Shown: one piece after another, positions 6,896 through 14,220 of the stretch
Layout: every line of letters begins with the position of its first letter
Numbering within the stretch: the stretch's first letter is position 1
DNA from: a virus
Strand: one strand, 5' to 3'
Virus record (IMG/VR): IMGVR_UViG_3300010392_000035
Location: 1-41,834 of that record
DNA length: 41,834 nucleotides
Notes under the pieces: generated by a model
Told to the model about the DNA's origin: nothing
Seen by the model: only the letters and a program-made list of their open reading frames with translations
Database searches by the model: none
Translations under genes and position numbers: made by a program

Positions 6896-7318
6896 ATGAC
6901 ATTAACAAAACCACAGAAAGTAACACCGAAAATCATGGCTGCTTTGAATAAATTCAAAATTGCAGAAAGTCTTCCAAGTAATTACGCGCTGGCAAAACAA
7001 TTGAATGTTTCAGCCGCAACTATTTCTACATGGTATAACAAAAGAAATGCCTCTATTTCTGGCCCTACATGGGACAAAATAAAGGAGCGTATTAAGCCAC
7101 ATATTGACAACACAGTCAGAGAAAATGACGCGGCGCTTGGAATTCTCGAAAAATACGAAGGAAGTGAAAGCCAAGAATTTATCATTTTCGAACTGGCAAA
7201 AACAATTGCCAATCTTCGTGAAATTGTGCCACCTCATATAGAAGACCTAAGCGGAAGACGCAGAGACTTAATTATTCTTGCATTCAAAAACATCTCTGAG
7301 GCTATTGAAGTTAACTAA
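6896..7318 (+). CDS. HTH regulator, candidate repressor
   Basis: 140 residues. A Cro/CI-like helix-turn-helix lies at about residues 28-50 (NYALAKQLNVSAATISTWYNKR), followed by a helical C-terminal part with no protease-type dyad, so it is not a LexA-like self-cleaving repressor. It opens the rightward unit, divergent from the early operon, the usual place of a lysogeny regulator. The next sequence (7321) is a family-2 promoter for the integrase, and a related palindrome lies in its own promoter, so it is the best candidate binder of family 2. Confidence 0.75.
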   Translation: MTLTKPQKVTPKIMAALNKFKIAESLPSNYALAKQLNVSAATISTWYNKRNASISGPTWDKIKERIKPHIDNTVRENDAALGILEKYEGSESQEFIIFELAKTIANLREIVPPHIEDLSGRRRDLIILAFKNISEAIEVN

Positions 7319-7320
7319 TA

Positions 7321-7367
7321 TGTCATAAAACTTGCAATGTCTACATTGTAGGTAGTATATTAGAGTA
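7321..7367 (+). promoter_or_regulatory. Family-2 promoter/operator copy A (integrase)
   Basis: Starts TGTCATAAAACTTGC. -35 TTGCAA at 7332-7337, 18-bp spacer, -10 TATATT at 7356-7361, with the palindrome CTACATTGTAG (7341-7351) between them. First of five closely similar copies (others at 30204, 30950, 31774 and 32258). A bound protein here would exclude RNA polymerase. It begins three bases after the regulator stop and drives the integrase genes. Confidence 0.75.
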
Positions 7368-7394
7368 ACACCAAACAATAAAAGGAGTAACAAT

Positions 7395-7706
7395 ATGGGA
7401 AAGCCCAACAAAGGAGGACGCCCGACAAAGGTAGTAGTTGAGAAAATAGGCAAAACTTGGAACATTCGTTATAACCACAACGGCAAAAGAAAAAGATATA
7501 GCTTAAAGACAAAGTGTGAAATTGAAGCCCAATCTCTGGCCCTTCATATTGAAAACCTTTTAATCGATCCAAAAGCCGAAGTTTCAAATAAAGCTTTTAG
7601 CCTGTTTTTTGGGAACCTGCCAAAACAGAAAAGCACTAAGCAGACCTTGGAGAAATTGAAGATTTTGATCCAAAGCAAAAAACCCCTAAAGCCATCCAAA
7701 TCCTAA
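7395..7706 (+). CDS. Integrase N-terminal arm-binding part (split gene)
   Basis: 103 residues. The first 55 (GGRPTKVVVEKIGKTWNIRYNHNGKRKRYSL, then a helix EIEAQSLALHIENLL) match the arm-type DNA-binding domain at the N-terminus of phage tyrosine integrases. AAAGGAG precedes the start. It ends in TAATG, whose ATG begins the next gene in another frame. The downstream frame stays open upstream of that ATG back to 7640 and reads like coding sequence (ADLGEIEDFDPKQKTPKA), so the two genes are probably one integrase broken by a frameshift, possibly at the A6 run 7677-7682. A natural two-chain arrangement is the alternative. Confidence 0.7.
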   Translation: MGKPNKGGRPTKVVVEKIGKTWNIRYNHNGKRKRYSLKTKCEIEAQSLALHIENLLIDPKAEVSNKAFSLFFGNLPKQKSTKQTLEKLKILIQSKKPLKPSKS

Positions 7707-8653
7707 TGAGAGAAATGTCCAGCCTTCGCGCTCAATTAGCAGAAGCCCTGCCATACCAGAAAATGTATAAAGCATTACAGAGCACCCGTGAAGGCAAGCT
7801 GTTACTTCAGGCAGAAACATTGCCAACAGTAAAAGTGGCACTTGAAGAATATTCAACTCTAATTCAACATCTAAAACGGCCCAATGCTTCACTGAATTAT
7901 ATTGTTAAATTCTTTGAAATAAACGGAATGGGCAAAAAGCTTGATGAAACGAAATCAGTAGACATTCAAAAATACTTAGCCGATGACTGCAAAGACAAGT
8001 CAGCCCGCTGGCATCGTCAGCGCCAAATCTTCACACAATTCTATAACAGAATGGAGACAATTTACGCCTTTGAAAATCCAATGATTAATGTCATGGATAA
8101 AAAGCCAGAACATAAAGCTGATATTCATTGGCATAAACTAACAGAAGTAAACAAATTCCTTAAAGGGCTTAAAACCGATTATAGTAAAGCGCTCTTTTCG
8201 ACTCTGTTTTTCTCTGGTGTCACCGCTTCAGAATTTAGAGGCTTAAGAGTTTGTGACTACTTTGAAATTAATGGTCAATGGGTCTTGAGAGTTACCCCAA
8301 ATGAATGCCGCTCAATAAAGCGCGCTAAGAGACGCCGTAACATCAATGTCGGTACAAGACTCAAGAAAGCTCTTGATAAGCACCTGAAGAGCCACAAAGG
8401 TGGTCCAGCGTTATTTCCGCCAGTTACTGGATTTGGTGAATATTGGACCTCAAGTACTTTTACCTCATGGACTAGAAAATACTTTCCTGCTGATATGAAT
8501 TGTTTAAGCACCCGCCGAACCTTTGGAAGTTTATTAATTAGACAAGGTGTTTCAGGGACTGAAGTTGCCGCCACAATGGGAAACAGTCTTTTAATGGTCG
8601 ACCTTCACTACGGCCGAATCAAATCACAAGAAGTAAAAGCACTGGACATTTAA
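7706..8653 (+). CDS. int: Tyrosine recombinase core and catalytic part, atypical active site
   Basis: 315 residues. A core-binding domain (about 40-130) is followed by a catalytic domain (about 140-315). The usual residues are only partly present: GVTASE (171-176) has Thr where family members have the first catalytic Arg (GxRxxE); STRRTF (268-273) keeps the second Arg (270) but has Leu at the HxxR histidine; GNS (292-294) has Asn for the third His; Tyr302 in LHYGR is kept. The fold is clear, the activity doubtful. Translation is coupled to the arm-domain gene by TAATG. Confidence 0.8.
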   Translation: MREMSSLRAQLAEALPYQKMYKALQSTREGKLLLQAETLPTVKVALEEYSTLIQHLKRPNASLNYIVKFFEINGMGKKLDETKSVDIQKYLADDCKDKSARWHRQRQIFTQFYNRMETIYAFENPMINVMDKKPEHKADIHWHKLTEVNKFLKGLKTDYSKALFSTLFFSGVTASEFRGLRVCDYFEINGQWVLRVTPNECRSIKRAKRRRNINVGTRLKKALDKHLKSHKGGPALFPPVTGFGEYWTSSTFTSWTRKYFPADMNCLSTRRTFGSLLIRQGVSGTEVAATMGNSLLMVDLHYGRIKSQEVKALDI

Positions 8654-8655
8654 AC

Positions 8656-8841
8656 TTGAATGAATCGACAATAAAAATGATTGAAATGATGGCCCGAACT
8701 CACGAAGTTCGGGCCGATTTATTAGAAGAGGTTATAATAAATATGGGACTTTACGAACTTTTTAAAGCTGCTGAAATTTATAATACACCTGCGGATTTTG
8801 ACGCCTATGTTCAAAAGTGTGTTGAGCTTCTGCCATGCTAA
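8656..8841 (+). CDS. Hypothetical small protein
   Basis: About 61 residues from a TTG start at 8656, or 54 from ATG 8677; not recognised. Predicted mostly helical. Its stop overlaps the next gene's ATG by 7 bases. The codons for MARTHEVRA lie in a 10-bp perfect hairpin (8691-8715), so this stretch may serve as RNA structure after the integrase as well as coding. Ribosome site weak. Confidence 0.45.
   Translation: MNESTIKMIEMMARTHEVRADLLEEVIINMGLYELFKAAEIYNTPADFDAYVQKCVELLPC
8691..8715. repeat. Strong GC-rich hairpin behind integrase
   Basis: GGCCCGAACT and AGTTCGGGCC form a perfect 10-bp stem with loop CACGA, 38 bases after the integrase stop. No T-run follows (GATTTATTAG), so termination is doubtful; it could protect the integrase RNA 3' end or be a protein site. 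Confidence 0.6.
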
Positions 8842-9497
8842 AACTACTACTACCAGACAAAGACGGCTTTCCCATTTTTCGCTGCATCTTAATGTCAGAA
8901 ATCGCCTTTAATCACACATCTTTGATAAACTATATTTTTGACCATGATTTGGAACAGGTTAGAAAGGCTTTACTTGATAATGGTTGGTGGCATTTGGGGG
9001 CGGTTATTACTGGCCTAGGTATTTGTTTTCTATACGTTGGATTGTTGGCTCTTTTACGTCAATGGGGATTATTTACAGAAAAAGGTTATGAAAATTTGAA
9101 GAAAGCCTCTATACATCAGGAGAATATAGATGCAACAGAGCACATTGAAACATTAAGGGTCAGAGTAAAATCACTAGATGATGAAATATCCAGCAAAGCG
9201 CATAATCGTGATGAACTTAAACAAGAATTAAAAGGACTTAACGCTGAAAAAGAGAGCATAGAACGTCAAATATTAGAATTGAAAAACAAGGCTTTACCAT
9301 ATATCAGTCAAGGTTTACCAGCTCTTACAAAAAGTCAATTGGACAAACTTTTGTCGTCTAATATTCTTACAGAAAGTCAATTGAACTCTCTTAAAGCGGC
9401 TGATAAAAGTAGAGACCTTCCTGAATTAGAGGAGGCTGTCAAATTAGAGTACCAAAGAGGTCGAGAAAAGGCCTATTACAATCCTAAGGAAATATAA
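8835..9497 (+). CDS. Membrane-anchored coiled-coil protein
   Basis: About 220 residues; ATG 8892 would give a 201-residue version. One transmembrane segment (about residues 53-76, HLGAVITGLGICFLYVGLLALL) is followed by a long charged coiled coil (about 95-155) and a Gln/Ser/Leu-rich helical tail. No homolog recognised. The position after the integrase in the lysogeny-side unit suggests a gene expressed in the lysogen, for example acting on superinfecting phage or on the envelope, but that is speculation. A terminator follows at 9535. Confidence 0.6.
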   Translation: MLKLLLPDKDGFPIFRCILMSEIAFNHTSLINYIFDHDLEQVRKALLDNGWWHLGAVITGLGICFLYVGLLALLRQWGLFTEKGYENLKKASIHQENIDATEHIETLRVRVKSLDDEISSKAHNRDELKQELKGLNAEKESIERQILELKNKALPYISQGLPALTKSQLDKLLSSNILTESQLNSLKAADKSRDLPELEEAVKLEYQRGREKAYYNPKEI

Positions 9498-9534
9498 TTA
9501 GACGTAGGTTCAAAAACTAGTTAGTAATACCTTG

Positions 9535-9563
9535 AAGCTCCTGTTATGCAGGGGCTTTTTTTT
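9535..9563 (+). terminator. Rightward intrinsic terminator
   Basis: AAGCTCCTG/CAGGGGCTT forms a 9-bp stem with one G-U pair and loop TTATG, followed by eight T. It ends the regulator-integrase-membrane protein unit. Confidence 0.85.
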
Positions 9564-9568
9564 ATGCC

Positions 9569-9597
9569 TTGAAAATTGCGCAAACACATGATAAAAT
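9569..9597 (+). promoter_or_regulatory. Promoter for the membrane-protein gene at 9607
   Basis: TTGAAA at 9569-9574, 17-bp spacer, TAAAAT at 9592-9597. The spacer holds the short palindrome TTGCGCAA. It lies directly after the terminator, so the next genes are a separate unit. Confidence 0.55.
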
Positions 9598-9606
9598 AAT
9601 CAAACA

Positions 9607-9984
9607 ATGAGGGCAATAACAATTAACAAGCAATATCCAGAACATCTTGAAAGCCTGTTTAAAGACCAGCGCCAAAAGATAGAAAATTTTCGTCAACTGT
9701 CATCAACACATATTCGACTTTCTAAAGCAGAAAGAAATTCAGGAATAATAACACTTATACTTTTTATCCTGTCTTATAGTATTTGTTTTGCGTTGTTTGA
9801 CGGTAATGATTTTACAATAGTTTCTATGATACTTAATGTAACCATATGGTATGATATAATTCGCCAATTTAGGGCATTTAAAGGACGCTCTAGGGCTCTT
9901 AAGTCACTGGGTCATGAAGTTAACCGCCAGACTGAAATTATCGTCTTACAGCTAGCCCTATTAAAGCTGGGCGTAAAAAAATGA
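9607..9984 (+). CDS. Small membrane protein, two predicted segments
   Basis: 125 residues. A helical N-terminus rich in Gln and Arg is followed by two hydrophobic segments (about residues 47-65, GIITLILFILSYSICFALF, and 70-85, FTIVSMILNVTIWYDII) and a basic C-terminal helix. No homolog recognised. It has its own promoter between the terminator at 9535 and the gene. A holin-like or signalling role cannot be told from the sequence; the position on the lysogeny side makes a lysogen-expressed function likely. Confidence 0.6.
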   Translation: MRAITINKQYPEHLESLFKDQRQKIENFRQLSSTHIRLSKAERNSGIITLILFILSYSICFALFDGNDFTIVSMILNVTIWYDIIRQFRAFKGRSRALKSLGHEVNRQTEIIVLQLALLKLGVKK

Positions 9985-10064
9985 ATATTCCGATAATAGA
10001 CCTTAACGGGCATCAATTAACCAACGGGCAAAGTTTGACTTATGAACTTAAAAGATGTGGATGA
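9981..10064 (+). CDS. Possible 27-residue peptide
   Basis: ATG at 9981 overlaps the upstream stop (ATGA) and reads MNIPIIDLNGHQLTNGQ... to TGA at 10062-10064. The stop overlaps the start region of the next small gene. Coupling supports translation, but the length is too small for confidence. Confidence 0.3.
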   Translation: MNIPIIDLNGHQLTNGQSLTYELKRCG

Positions 10065-10218
10065 ATGTTTAGACGTTTGCTCTGAAGATTTAATAATAGA
10101 GCTGGATGAATTAAACGAAGAAATTGACCAAATGCATGAGGAATTATCAATACTCAAAAAATCACGTTTAAGACTAAAAACAAGAATACGACATGCGGAA
10201 AAAAAAGAAGCCTTTTAA
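10042..10218 (+). CDS. Small acidic coiled-coil protein
   Basis: 58 residues from ATG 10042 to TAA 10216-10218. The sequence (LDELNEEIDQMHEELSILKKSRLRLKTRIR) is a clear amphipathic coiled coil with an acidic first half and a basic second half. It lies downstream of the two-segment membrane protein, in the same direction. The ribosome site is weak, so translation may depend on the upstream peptide. Confidence 0.5.
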   Translation: MNLKDVDECLDVCSEDLIIELDELNEEIDQMHEELSILKKSRLRLKTRIRHAEKKEAF

Positions 10219-10329
10219 GGCCCAAAAAGTATGACAAAACCCCAATAAACTCTGACACTTTCCCCTATGGAGCCCCGATTTGTAATCGGCAATATCTAGA
10301 TTTTCGTAATCAGTCCTTAAAACACGAAA

Positions 10330-10356
10330 CCCCCTAAGTCTCAATGACTTAGAGGG
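10330..10356 (-). terminator. Terminator of the leftward small-gene operon
   Basis: On the minus strand CCCTCTAAGTC pairs with GACTTAGGGGG (11 bp, one G-U pair, loop ATTGA), followed by TTTCGTGTTTT. It lies downstream of the leftward genes 11575-10423, and opposes the rightward unit ending at 10218. Confidence 0.65.
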
Positions 10357-10422
10357 CATCTATAAATTCTGTTTTTCTGTTTTATTTTTGATAGGTGTCA
10401 AAAATCATATGACAAAACCCAC

Positions 10423-10581
10423 CTATTTAATGACAAAACCCTTATTGATAAAATGCTCTTCTGTTATCGTCTCTGTTTTATGTCTAGTCACTATACGTCT
10501 AATGTTATCAAGCATTTTATCAACTTCAGTTTTCTTTTTGCGCCTTGTGTTTGTCCTTACTCTTTCTATTACTGCCTCCAT
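10423..10581 (-). CDS. Hypothetical 52-residue basic protein
   Basis: Starts ATG 10581 with AGGG about 8 bases ahead and reads MEAVIERVRTNTRRKKKTEV..., ending FVIK. Strongly basic in the first third, then helical; not recognised. It is the last gene of the leftward operon that starts with the HTH protein at 11575, and the terminator at 10330-10356 follows. An opposite-strand hydrophobic reading frame here is a shadow. Confidence 0.5.
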   Translation of the reverse strand: MEAVIERVRTNTRRKKKTEVDKMLDNIRRIVTRHKTETITEEHFINKGFVIK

Positions 10582-10612
10582 ATAATTGCCCTCATTTTGA
10601 TTTACAGTAATT

Positions 10613-10756
10613 CTAAGTAGGGGTCATTTTATGTCCCTCACTTTTTTCTTCTTTGGTGATTGTTGTTTTTACTCTTTCCAAATCCTGTTCACGCTTTGTA
10701 AATTTAGGTTTTTCTAATGCCCATTTTAAGCCAAGTTCATACAAGTCTTTATTCAA
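10613..10756 (-). CDS. Hypothetical 47-residue protein, TTG start
   Basis: Starts at TTG 10756, which overlaps the stop of the upstream gene (TTGA), and reads MNKDLYELGLKWALEKPKFT.... Lys/Glu-rich and helical, not recognised. The overlap and shared direction support coupled translation; the unusual start codon lowers confidence. Confidence 0.4.
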   Translation of the reverse strand: MNKDLYELGLKWALEKPKFTKREQDLERVKTTITKEEKSEGHKMTPT

Positions 10757-10980
10757 TTGTTTTCTCGATTAAGTTCATAGAGTCCGATCTCTCTCTCTAA
10801 AGATTTCATCCTCTCTTCTATTACCTTGATCTCTTCTGGTGTAGGTCTTACGGCTAGTGGTGAAAGATTGTTTTTCTCTAAAGCATCATTTAAAGTTTTG
10901 AACTTATCCCTAATAGCATACAGACTGCCTAAAAGCTGCGCTGTCTGGTTGGCGAAATCCGCCTCATTAACATTATTCAT
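10753..10980 (-). CDS. Hypothetical helical protein
   Basis: 75 residues, predicted all-helical (ADFANQTAQLLGSLYAIRDKF..., then PTPEEIKVIEERMKSLEREIGLYEL). Not recognised. ATGA overlap with the upstream 90-residue gene. Lacking motifs, it can only be described as a helical, probably oligomeric, small phage protein. Confidence 0.55.
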   Translation of the reverse strand: MNNVNEADFANQTAQLLGSLYAIRDKFKTLNDALEKNNLSPLAVRPTPEEIKVIEERMKSLEREIGLYELNRENN

Positions 10981-11249
10981 GCATTATCCATAATATCGTT
11001 TAAAGATTTCAGTGCGCCATTAATATCTTTGAGATTGTTCATAAACCAAGCGGCTCTTTTCAGAGAAAGAATCTTTTCCTGTGAGTAACTCCCGTCTATT
11101 GTATAAAGCGCCGCCTTAAGTCCACTTTCTTGCTTACTCATAGTAATTTCATCAAACCTCATAAGCTGCTCTGCAAGGTTCATTAAATCGAACCTGTCAA
11201 CATCAAGCTTTTCGGATTTCATGTTTGGCTCTGGATCGGCATGTCGCAT
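10977..11249 (-). CDS. Hypothetical protein, paralog of the gene at 38642
   Basis: 90 residues. The core (DLMNLAEQLMRFDEITMSK..., then KILSLKRAAWFMNNLKDINGALKSLNDIM) aligns by eye with the protein at 38642-38935 (QLMHLGQQIIRLDEILTKE..., then KIEAIKAAIMFLNDVEEIATCIGILNDAL). Both are small, helical and last or near-last in their operons. Function unknown. The start ATG 11249 overlaps the stop of the HTH gene. Confidence 0.6.
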   Translation of the reverse strand: MRHADPEPNMKSEKLDVDRFDLMNLAEQLMRFDEITMSKQESGLKAALYTIDGSYSQEKILSLKRAAWFMNNLKDINGALKSLNDIMDNA

Positions 11250-11575
11250 TAAAAGGTCTCCATCATCTTATTAAGGAAATCTAATGTTTCATCCCGATTT
11301 TTTAGGCGGTCAATTTGCATGCAAAGTGATTTGATTTCTGAGGAGAAATATTCGCTTGGAGTTGACTTATATTTATTTAAATCAAACTCTAGTTCATTGG
11401 CCCATTTGAGTATTTTAGGCTTCATTTTTTTAGAAGGAATTCGCCTACCTTTCATAATGCATGAAATATACTGTTGAGTCACTTCAAATTTAGCCGCTAT
11501 AAGTAATTGTGATAAGCCCTCACTTTCTTGAAGATCCGACATGAGCCGTTGCCAATTAAGGCTTTCTATATACAT
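11249..11575 (-). CDS. XRE-like HTH protein
   Basis: 108 residues. The N-terminal half has a helix-turn-helix (LSQLLIAAKFEVTQQYISCIMKGRRIPSKKMKPKILKWA) typical of XRE/Cro regulators; the C-terminal half is a charged helix. The start at 11575 overlaps the stop of a 17-residue leader peptide in another frame, so translation is probably coupled to the leader. It heads a leftward operon of small proteins preceded by palindromes at 11715-11741. It is one candidate binder of the family-1 operator. Confidence 0.7.
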   Translation of the reverse strand: MYIESLNWQRLMSDLQESEGLSQLLIAAKFEVTQQYISCIMKGRRIPSKKMKPKILKWANELEFDLNKYKSTPSEYFSSEIKSLCMQIDRLKNRDETLDFLNKMMETF

Positions 11576-11619
11576 TCTTTAACCCAAAGAACAGAGAATA
11601 CGGTTAATATGTATTTCAT
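11566..11619 (-). CDS. 17-residue hydrophobic leader peptide
   Basis: A strong ribosome site (AGGGGGG, six bases away) precedes ATG 11619. The frame reads MKYILTVFSVLWVKECI and ends at TAG 11568-11566, overlapping the HTH gene start. The HTH gene has no good ribosome site of its own, so the leader probably supplies it with ribosomes. Confidence 0.5.
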   Translation of the reverse strand: MKYILTVFSVLWVKECI

Positions 11620-11714
11620 TTTTGTCCCCCCTGTTTAATTTTAAAAATTGCGTCTTTATAAACTGCCCTATATTGACATATTTTGATATATGAAGGCGTT
11701 TCTAAGTATATGAT

Positions 11715-11741
11715 AGTACGCGGCGTACTGAATTAGTACAG
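11715..11741. promoter_or_regulatory. Overlapping palindromes upstream of the HTH operon
   Basis: AGTACG-CGG-CGTACT (11715-11729) is a perfect inverted repeat and runs into CTGAATTAGTACAG (11728-11741), a family-1 operator with one arm mismatch. They lie about 100 bp upstream of the leader peptide. Between here and 11918 no gene is seen; the DNA is AT-rich with an A7-GGTA-T7 element near 11840-11857. Confidence 0.6.
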
Positions 11742-11918
11742 CATATTTATTACACAATTTTACTGAGCCAAAAAACTAAATACTATAAACAGCTTGTCTA
11801 ATGTGTTATGATGCCAGTTAAGAAGGTTTTTAAGCATAAAAAAAGGTATTTTTTTCCTAAATAGTATAGTATTTACAACTTAACTTAACTCTGTCATAAG
11901 GATTTTAAAAACCTTTAA

Positions 11919-12131
11919 TCACTGAAAAAAATAGCTGTAGAGATTTATAGCTGTGTCCCAAAATGGGGGTTTTGCAGTAAGGCTTAAGCCGTCCTCGTTT
12001 ATTTCTCCTTTATATGTCACACCTGTTAAAGGGCTATTAACAGAGGTTGTGCAACCAAGGAAAAATAAAACAAGGGCAGAGAGGACGGCCAGCCGTATTC
12101 TATTTATCTTGTTTTGTATCGAGCTTTTCAT
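11919..12131 (-). CDS. Lipoprotein, probable o-spanin (Rz1-like)
   Basis: 70 residues. A basic start (MKSSIQNKINRIRL) and a hydrophobic stretch lead to a lipobox LFFLGC with Cys at about residue 27; the mature part is about 44 residues. The gene overlaps the end of the coiled-coil membrane gene by 32 bases in another frame, the classic Rz/Rz1 arrangement. It should be lipidated in the outer membrane and join the i-spanin across the periplasm for the last lysis step. It is the last gene of the structural/lysis block. Confidence 0.7.
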   Translation of the reverse strand: MKSSIQNKINRIRLAVLSALVLFFLGCTTSVNSPLTGVTYKGEINEDGLSLTAKPPFWDTAINLYSYFFQ

Positions 12132-12462
12132 AAATTCGGTTAAAGTTGTCGGTATTTTTGCTGTCTTTTTCTTTTATCAAATCCTTAATTTCGTCTAATC
12201 CTTTGCCAATACCTTTAAGGCTGTTTGCTGTTATGGTTTGGTCTGTGCTGATCTTGGAAACCTTTTCTTTTAAAGGTTCAATTGTATCTTTTTTCAGCCC
12301 TTCAAAATCCATATCTATTTTTGTGGCTCGCTTGTCAACTCTGTCGTCAATTTCCTGTATCATATCCGCGCGCTCCGATTTCTGTTTAAATCTCATAAAT
12401 GCCGTCATTAAGGCTACCAAAATTACTGTACCTATTGAAACCCAACTTCCCTCACTCAACAT
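12100..12462 (-). CDS. Probable i-spanin (Rz-like)
   Basis: 120 residues. One N-terminal transmembrane segment (about residues 6-23, WVSIGTVILVALMTAF) is followed by a long periplasmic coiled coil (about 35-115) ending EKLDTKQDK, the layout of inner-membrane spanin subunits. Overlap with the lipoprotein gene supports the pairing. GGGGG precedes the start. A holin with a single segment is a weaker alternative because the cytoplasmic N-terminus is very short and the coiled coil long. Confidence 0.65.
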   Translation of the reverse strand: MLSEGSWVSIGTVILVALMTAFMRFKQKSERADMIQEIDDRVDKRATKIDMDFEGLKKDTIEPLKEKVSKISTDQTITANSLKGIGKGLDEIKDLIKEKDSKNTDNFNRIYEKLDTKQDK

Positions 12463-12925
12463 CTTTGGCCCCCTTTACATAAAAGTTTGATTTGTTTATG
12501 TGCTCTATGACTTTGGGGTCAACCCTAGAAAATTCATTTTCACCAACTCGACAAATCCAGCCAAAAGAGCGTAAAGCATAATAGACTTTATTGGACGTAT
12601 ACCAGCTTTCACCCAATAGGCGCGAAAACTCATATAAAGCCCTGTCAGCGTCTTTAGTTGACATTTCCTGCTGGATATCGTTTCTCAGCCAGTCGTGGAT
12701 TACATAGCCTATACAGGCCCTTCCAATGCGATTTATGGTGATGCGCGCCAGTGCAGGAATGCTGGCGAAGTCTGTAACAAAGCCAGCAGGTATTTTGAAC
12801 TTCTGTAAATCAATGGAAAATTCAATTTCTGTAAGTGTAATCCAATTAACGCCATCCCATTTGCCGTCGCGCCAACATTGCTCAACGACAAAATATTTTG
12901 GGGGCGTTAAAAGTTCAACAATCAT
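12452..12925 (-). CDS. DUF1353-family phage protein
   Basis: 157 residues. Signatures of the family are visible: IPAGFVTDFASIPALA and YVIHDWLRND, then a helix with DADRALYEF. DUF1353 proteins are common near phage lysis or tail genes; their biochemical role is not established. The start is inside the upstream stop (TAATG), so it is coupled to the fibre gene, and its end overlaps the spanin start. The His-Asp and Asp clusters would suit a metal or hydrolase site, but this is not shown. Confidence 0.8.
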   Translation of the reverse strand: MIVELLTPPKYFVVEQCWRDGKWDGVNWITLTEIEFSIDLQKFKIPAGFVTDFASIPALARITINRIGRACIGYVIHDWLRNDIQQEMSTKDADRALYEFSRLLGESWYTSNKVYYALRSFGWICRVGENEFSRVDPKVIEHINKSNFYVKGAKDVE

Positions 12926-14178
12926 TATGTAAAAGTCTCAACTGACATTTGCGAATATGAAACTGTAAAGTTGGCGTTTGTCTGACCTAAAAATTCTATA
13001 AAAATGTCGCCATTTGCACTTATTGCCAAAGGAACATAAATAACAAAAGAAATAGGCTGGCCAACTCCTAGACCATCCACCGAAATCGGGGCAACTATAA
13101 CGCCCGCAGTACTGTGACTTATACGCATGGATAGGGATTGATTATTACTAAAAGTGCCTACAATTGTGGCTGAAATTCTCAAGCCTTCTGCGGGGTTTGC
13201 CCTGACATTTGACAAAGTGATTTGATTGTTCAAGACGTCTGGCACTAATTTTGCTGGGGACGTAAAGCCATTTACACCACCAACGGCAAAGCCTGTAAAT
13301 TTTGTCCAACCTGTAGTAACTGCGAAAACAGTGGAAACCTCATTGCTCATTGTGGCCGCTGCTGTTAAAGCCGCTGTTACGACTTCCCATGTGTTATTAT
13401 TTATATTTGCTAAAAGTGAAATCCTGCTATTATTCAGGGGTAATGGCAAATCCCCAATTAATCCATTAATATTTGCGCTTGCAATAATACATGTGTTATT
13501 ACCAGCAAAACAACGCTTTATAAAAAGCGTACCGCCATTGGCTATGGCTGGCAAATTTATTGTTTGATTGTTCAAACTTGGATCTGCGCAAACAAAGTCC
13601 CCAATTGCTGGATTTATAACCGCGTCTGTGTTATTTGGTTGGGGTATAAAATCGGTGTTGGCTTCTGCTACAATTTGCCATTTTGTATTTGCTGAATCGT
13701 ATATCATTGGGTATACGGTATTATATAACATTTTGACGTCTGCATTATAAGGCAAATTAATATTTCCTACGCCGTGTGTAATCGTTACGGCGCGCCCTAC
13801 ATCAACCCGCGTTAAATAAACGAGGTTTGAGCCGTTATAAACAATTGTGTCAAGGTCATCTTGAGGCGCTAAAGCTTGAGTGTCTATTCTGGTCAATGCC
13901 TGAGTAGGTGTAATTACTCCCGCGTTTATGGCTTGCGTTGCCATAGCGGTATAGTCAATGCCGTTTAGGTTTATAGCTTTCCAAACGCCTTGAAAATCTA
14001 TATCCTCTGTGACGCCTAACTCACTTATATTTGTTGGGGTCATTACCCAATCAGCCGCGCTTGAAATACCGCCCGCAATATAGACGTTTCCCGCTGTGGT
14101 ATCTACATAAATAGAGCCCTCAAATTCAGCCGTAATTGTTGGTATTCCAGCATCTTTAAAAAAGTATGTTCTAGCCAT
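12925..14178 (-). CDS. Tail fibre or receptor-binding protein
   Basis: 417 residues, beta-rich with no charged helices. The N-terminus (ARTYFFKDAGIPTITAEFEGSIYVDTTAGNVYIAGG) resembles the short head domain of phage fibres. Residues 90-250 look like repeated beta units with many Asn and Thr, and the last 140 residues form a beta-sandwich-like domain that could bind the receptor. AAGGAG precedes the start. Position between the large tail protein/sulfotransferase and the DUF1353 gene suits a host-recognition protein. Confidence 0.6.
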   Translation of the reverse strand: MARTYFFKDAGIPTITAEFEGSIYVDTTAGNVYIAGGISSAADWVMTPTNISELGVTEDIDFQGVWKAINLNGIDYTAMATQAINAGVITPTQALTRIDTQALAPQDDLDTIVYNGSNLVYLTRVDVGRAVTITHGVGNINLPYNADVKMLYNTVYPMIYDSANTKWQIVAEANTDFIPQPNNTDAVINPAIGDFVCADPSLNNQTINLPAIANGGTLFIKRCFAGNNTCIIASANINGLIGDLPLPLNNSRISLLANINNNTWEVVTAALTAAATMSNEVSTVFAVTTGWTKFTGFAVGGVNGFTSPAKLVPDVLNNQITLSNVRANPAEGLRISATIVGTFSNNQSLSMRISHSTAGVIVAPISVDGLGVGQPISFVIYVPLAISANGDIFIEFLGQTNANFTVSYSQMSVETFT

Positions 14179-14220
14179 TTTATTTTCTCCTTAAGCCCCT
14201 AACTAAGAGCAATTCTTTTT

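Noticed and set aside
10388-10585. Rightward hydrophobic 65-residue gene
   Set aside because: It mirrors the leftward 52-residue gene, which has a ribosome site and operon context; hydrophobicity is typical of the opposite strand of Lys-rich codons.
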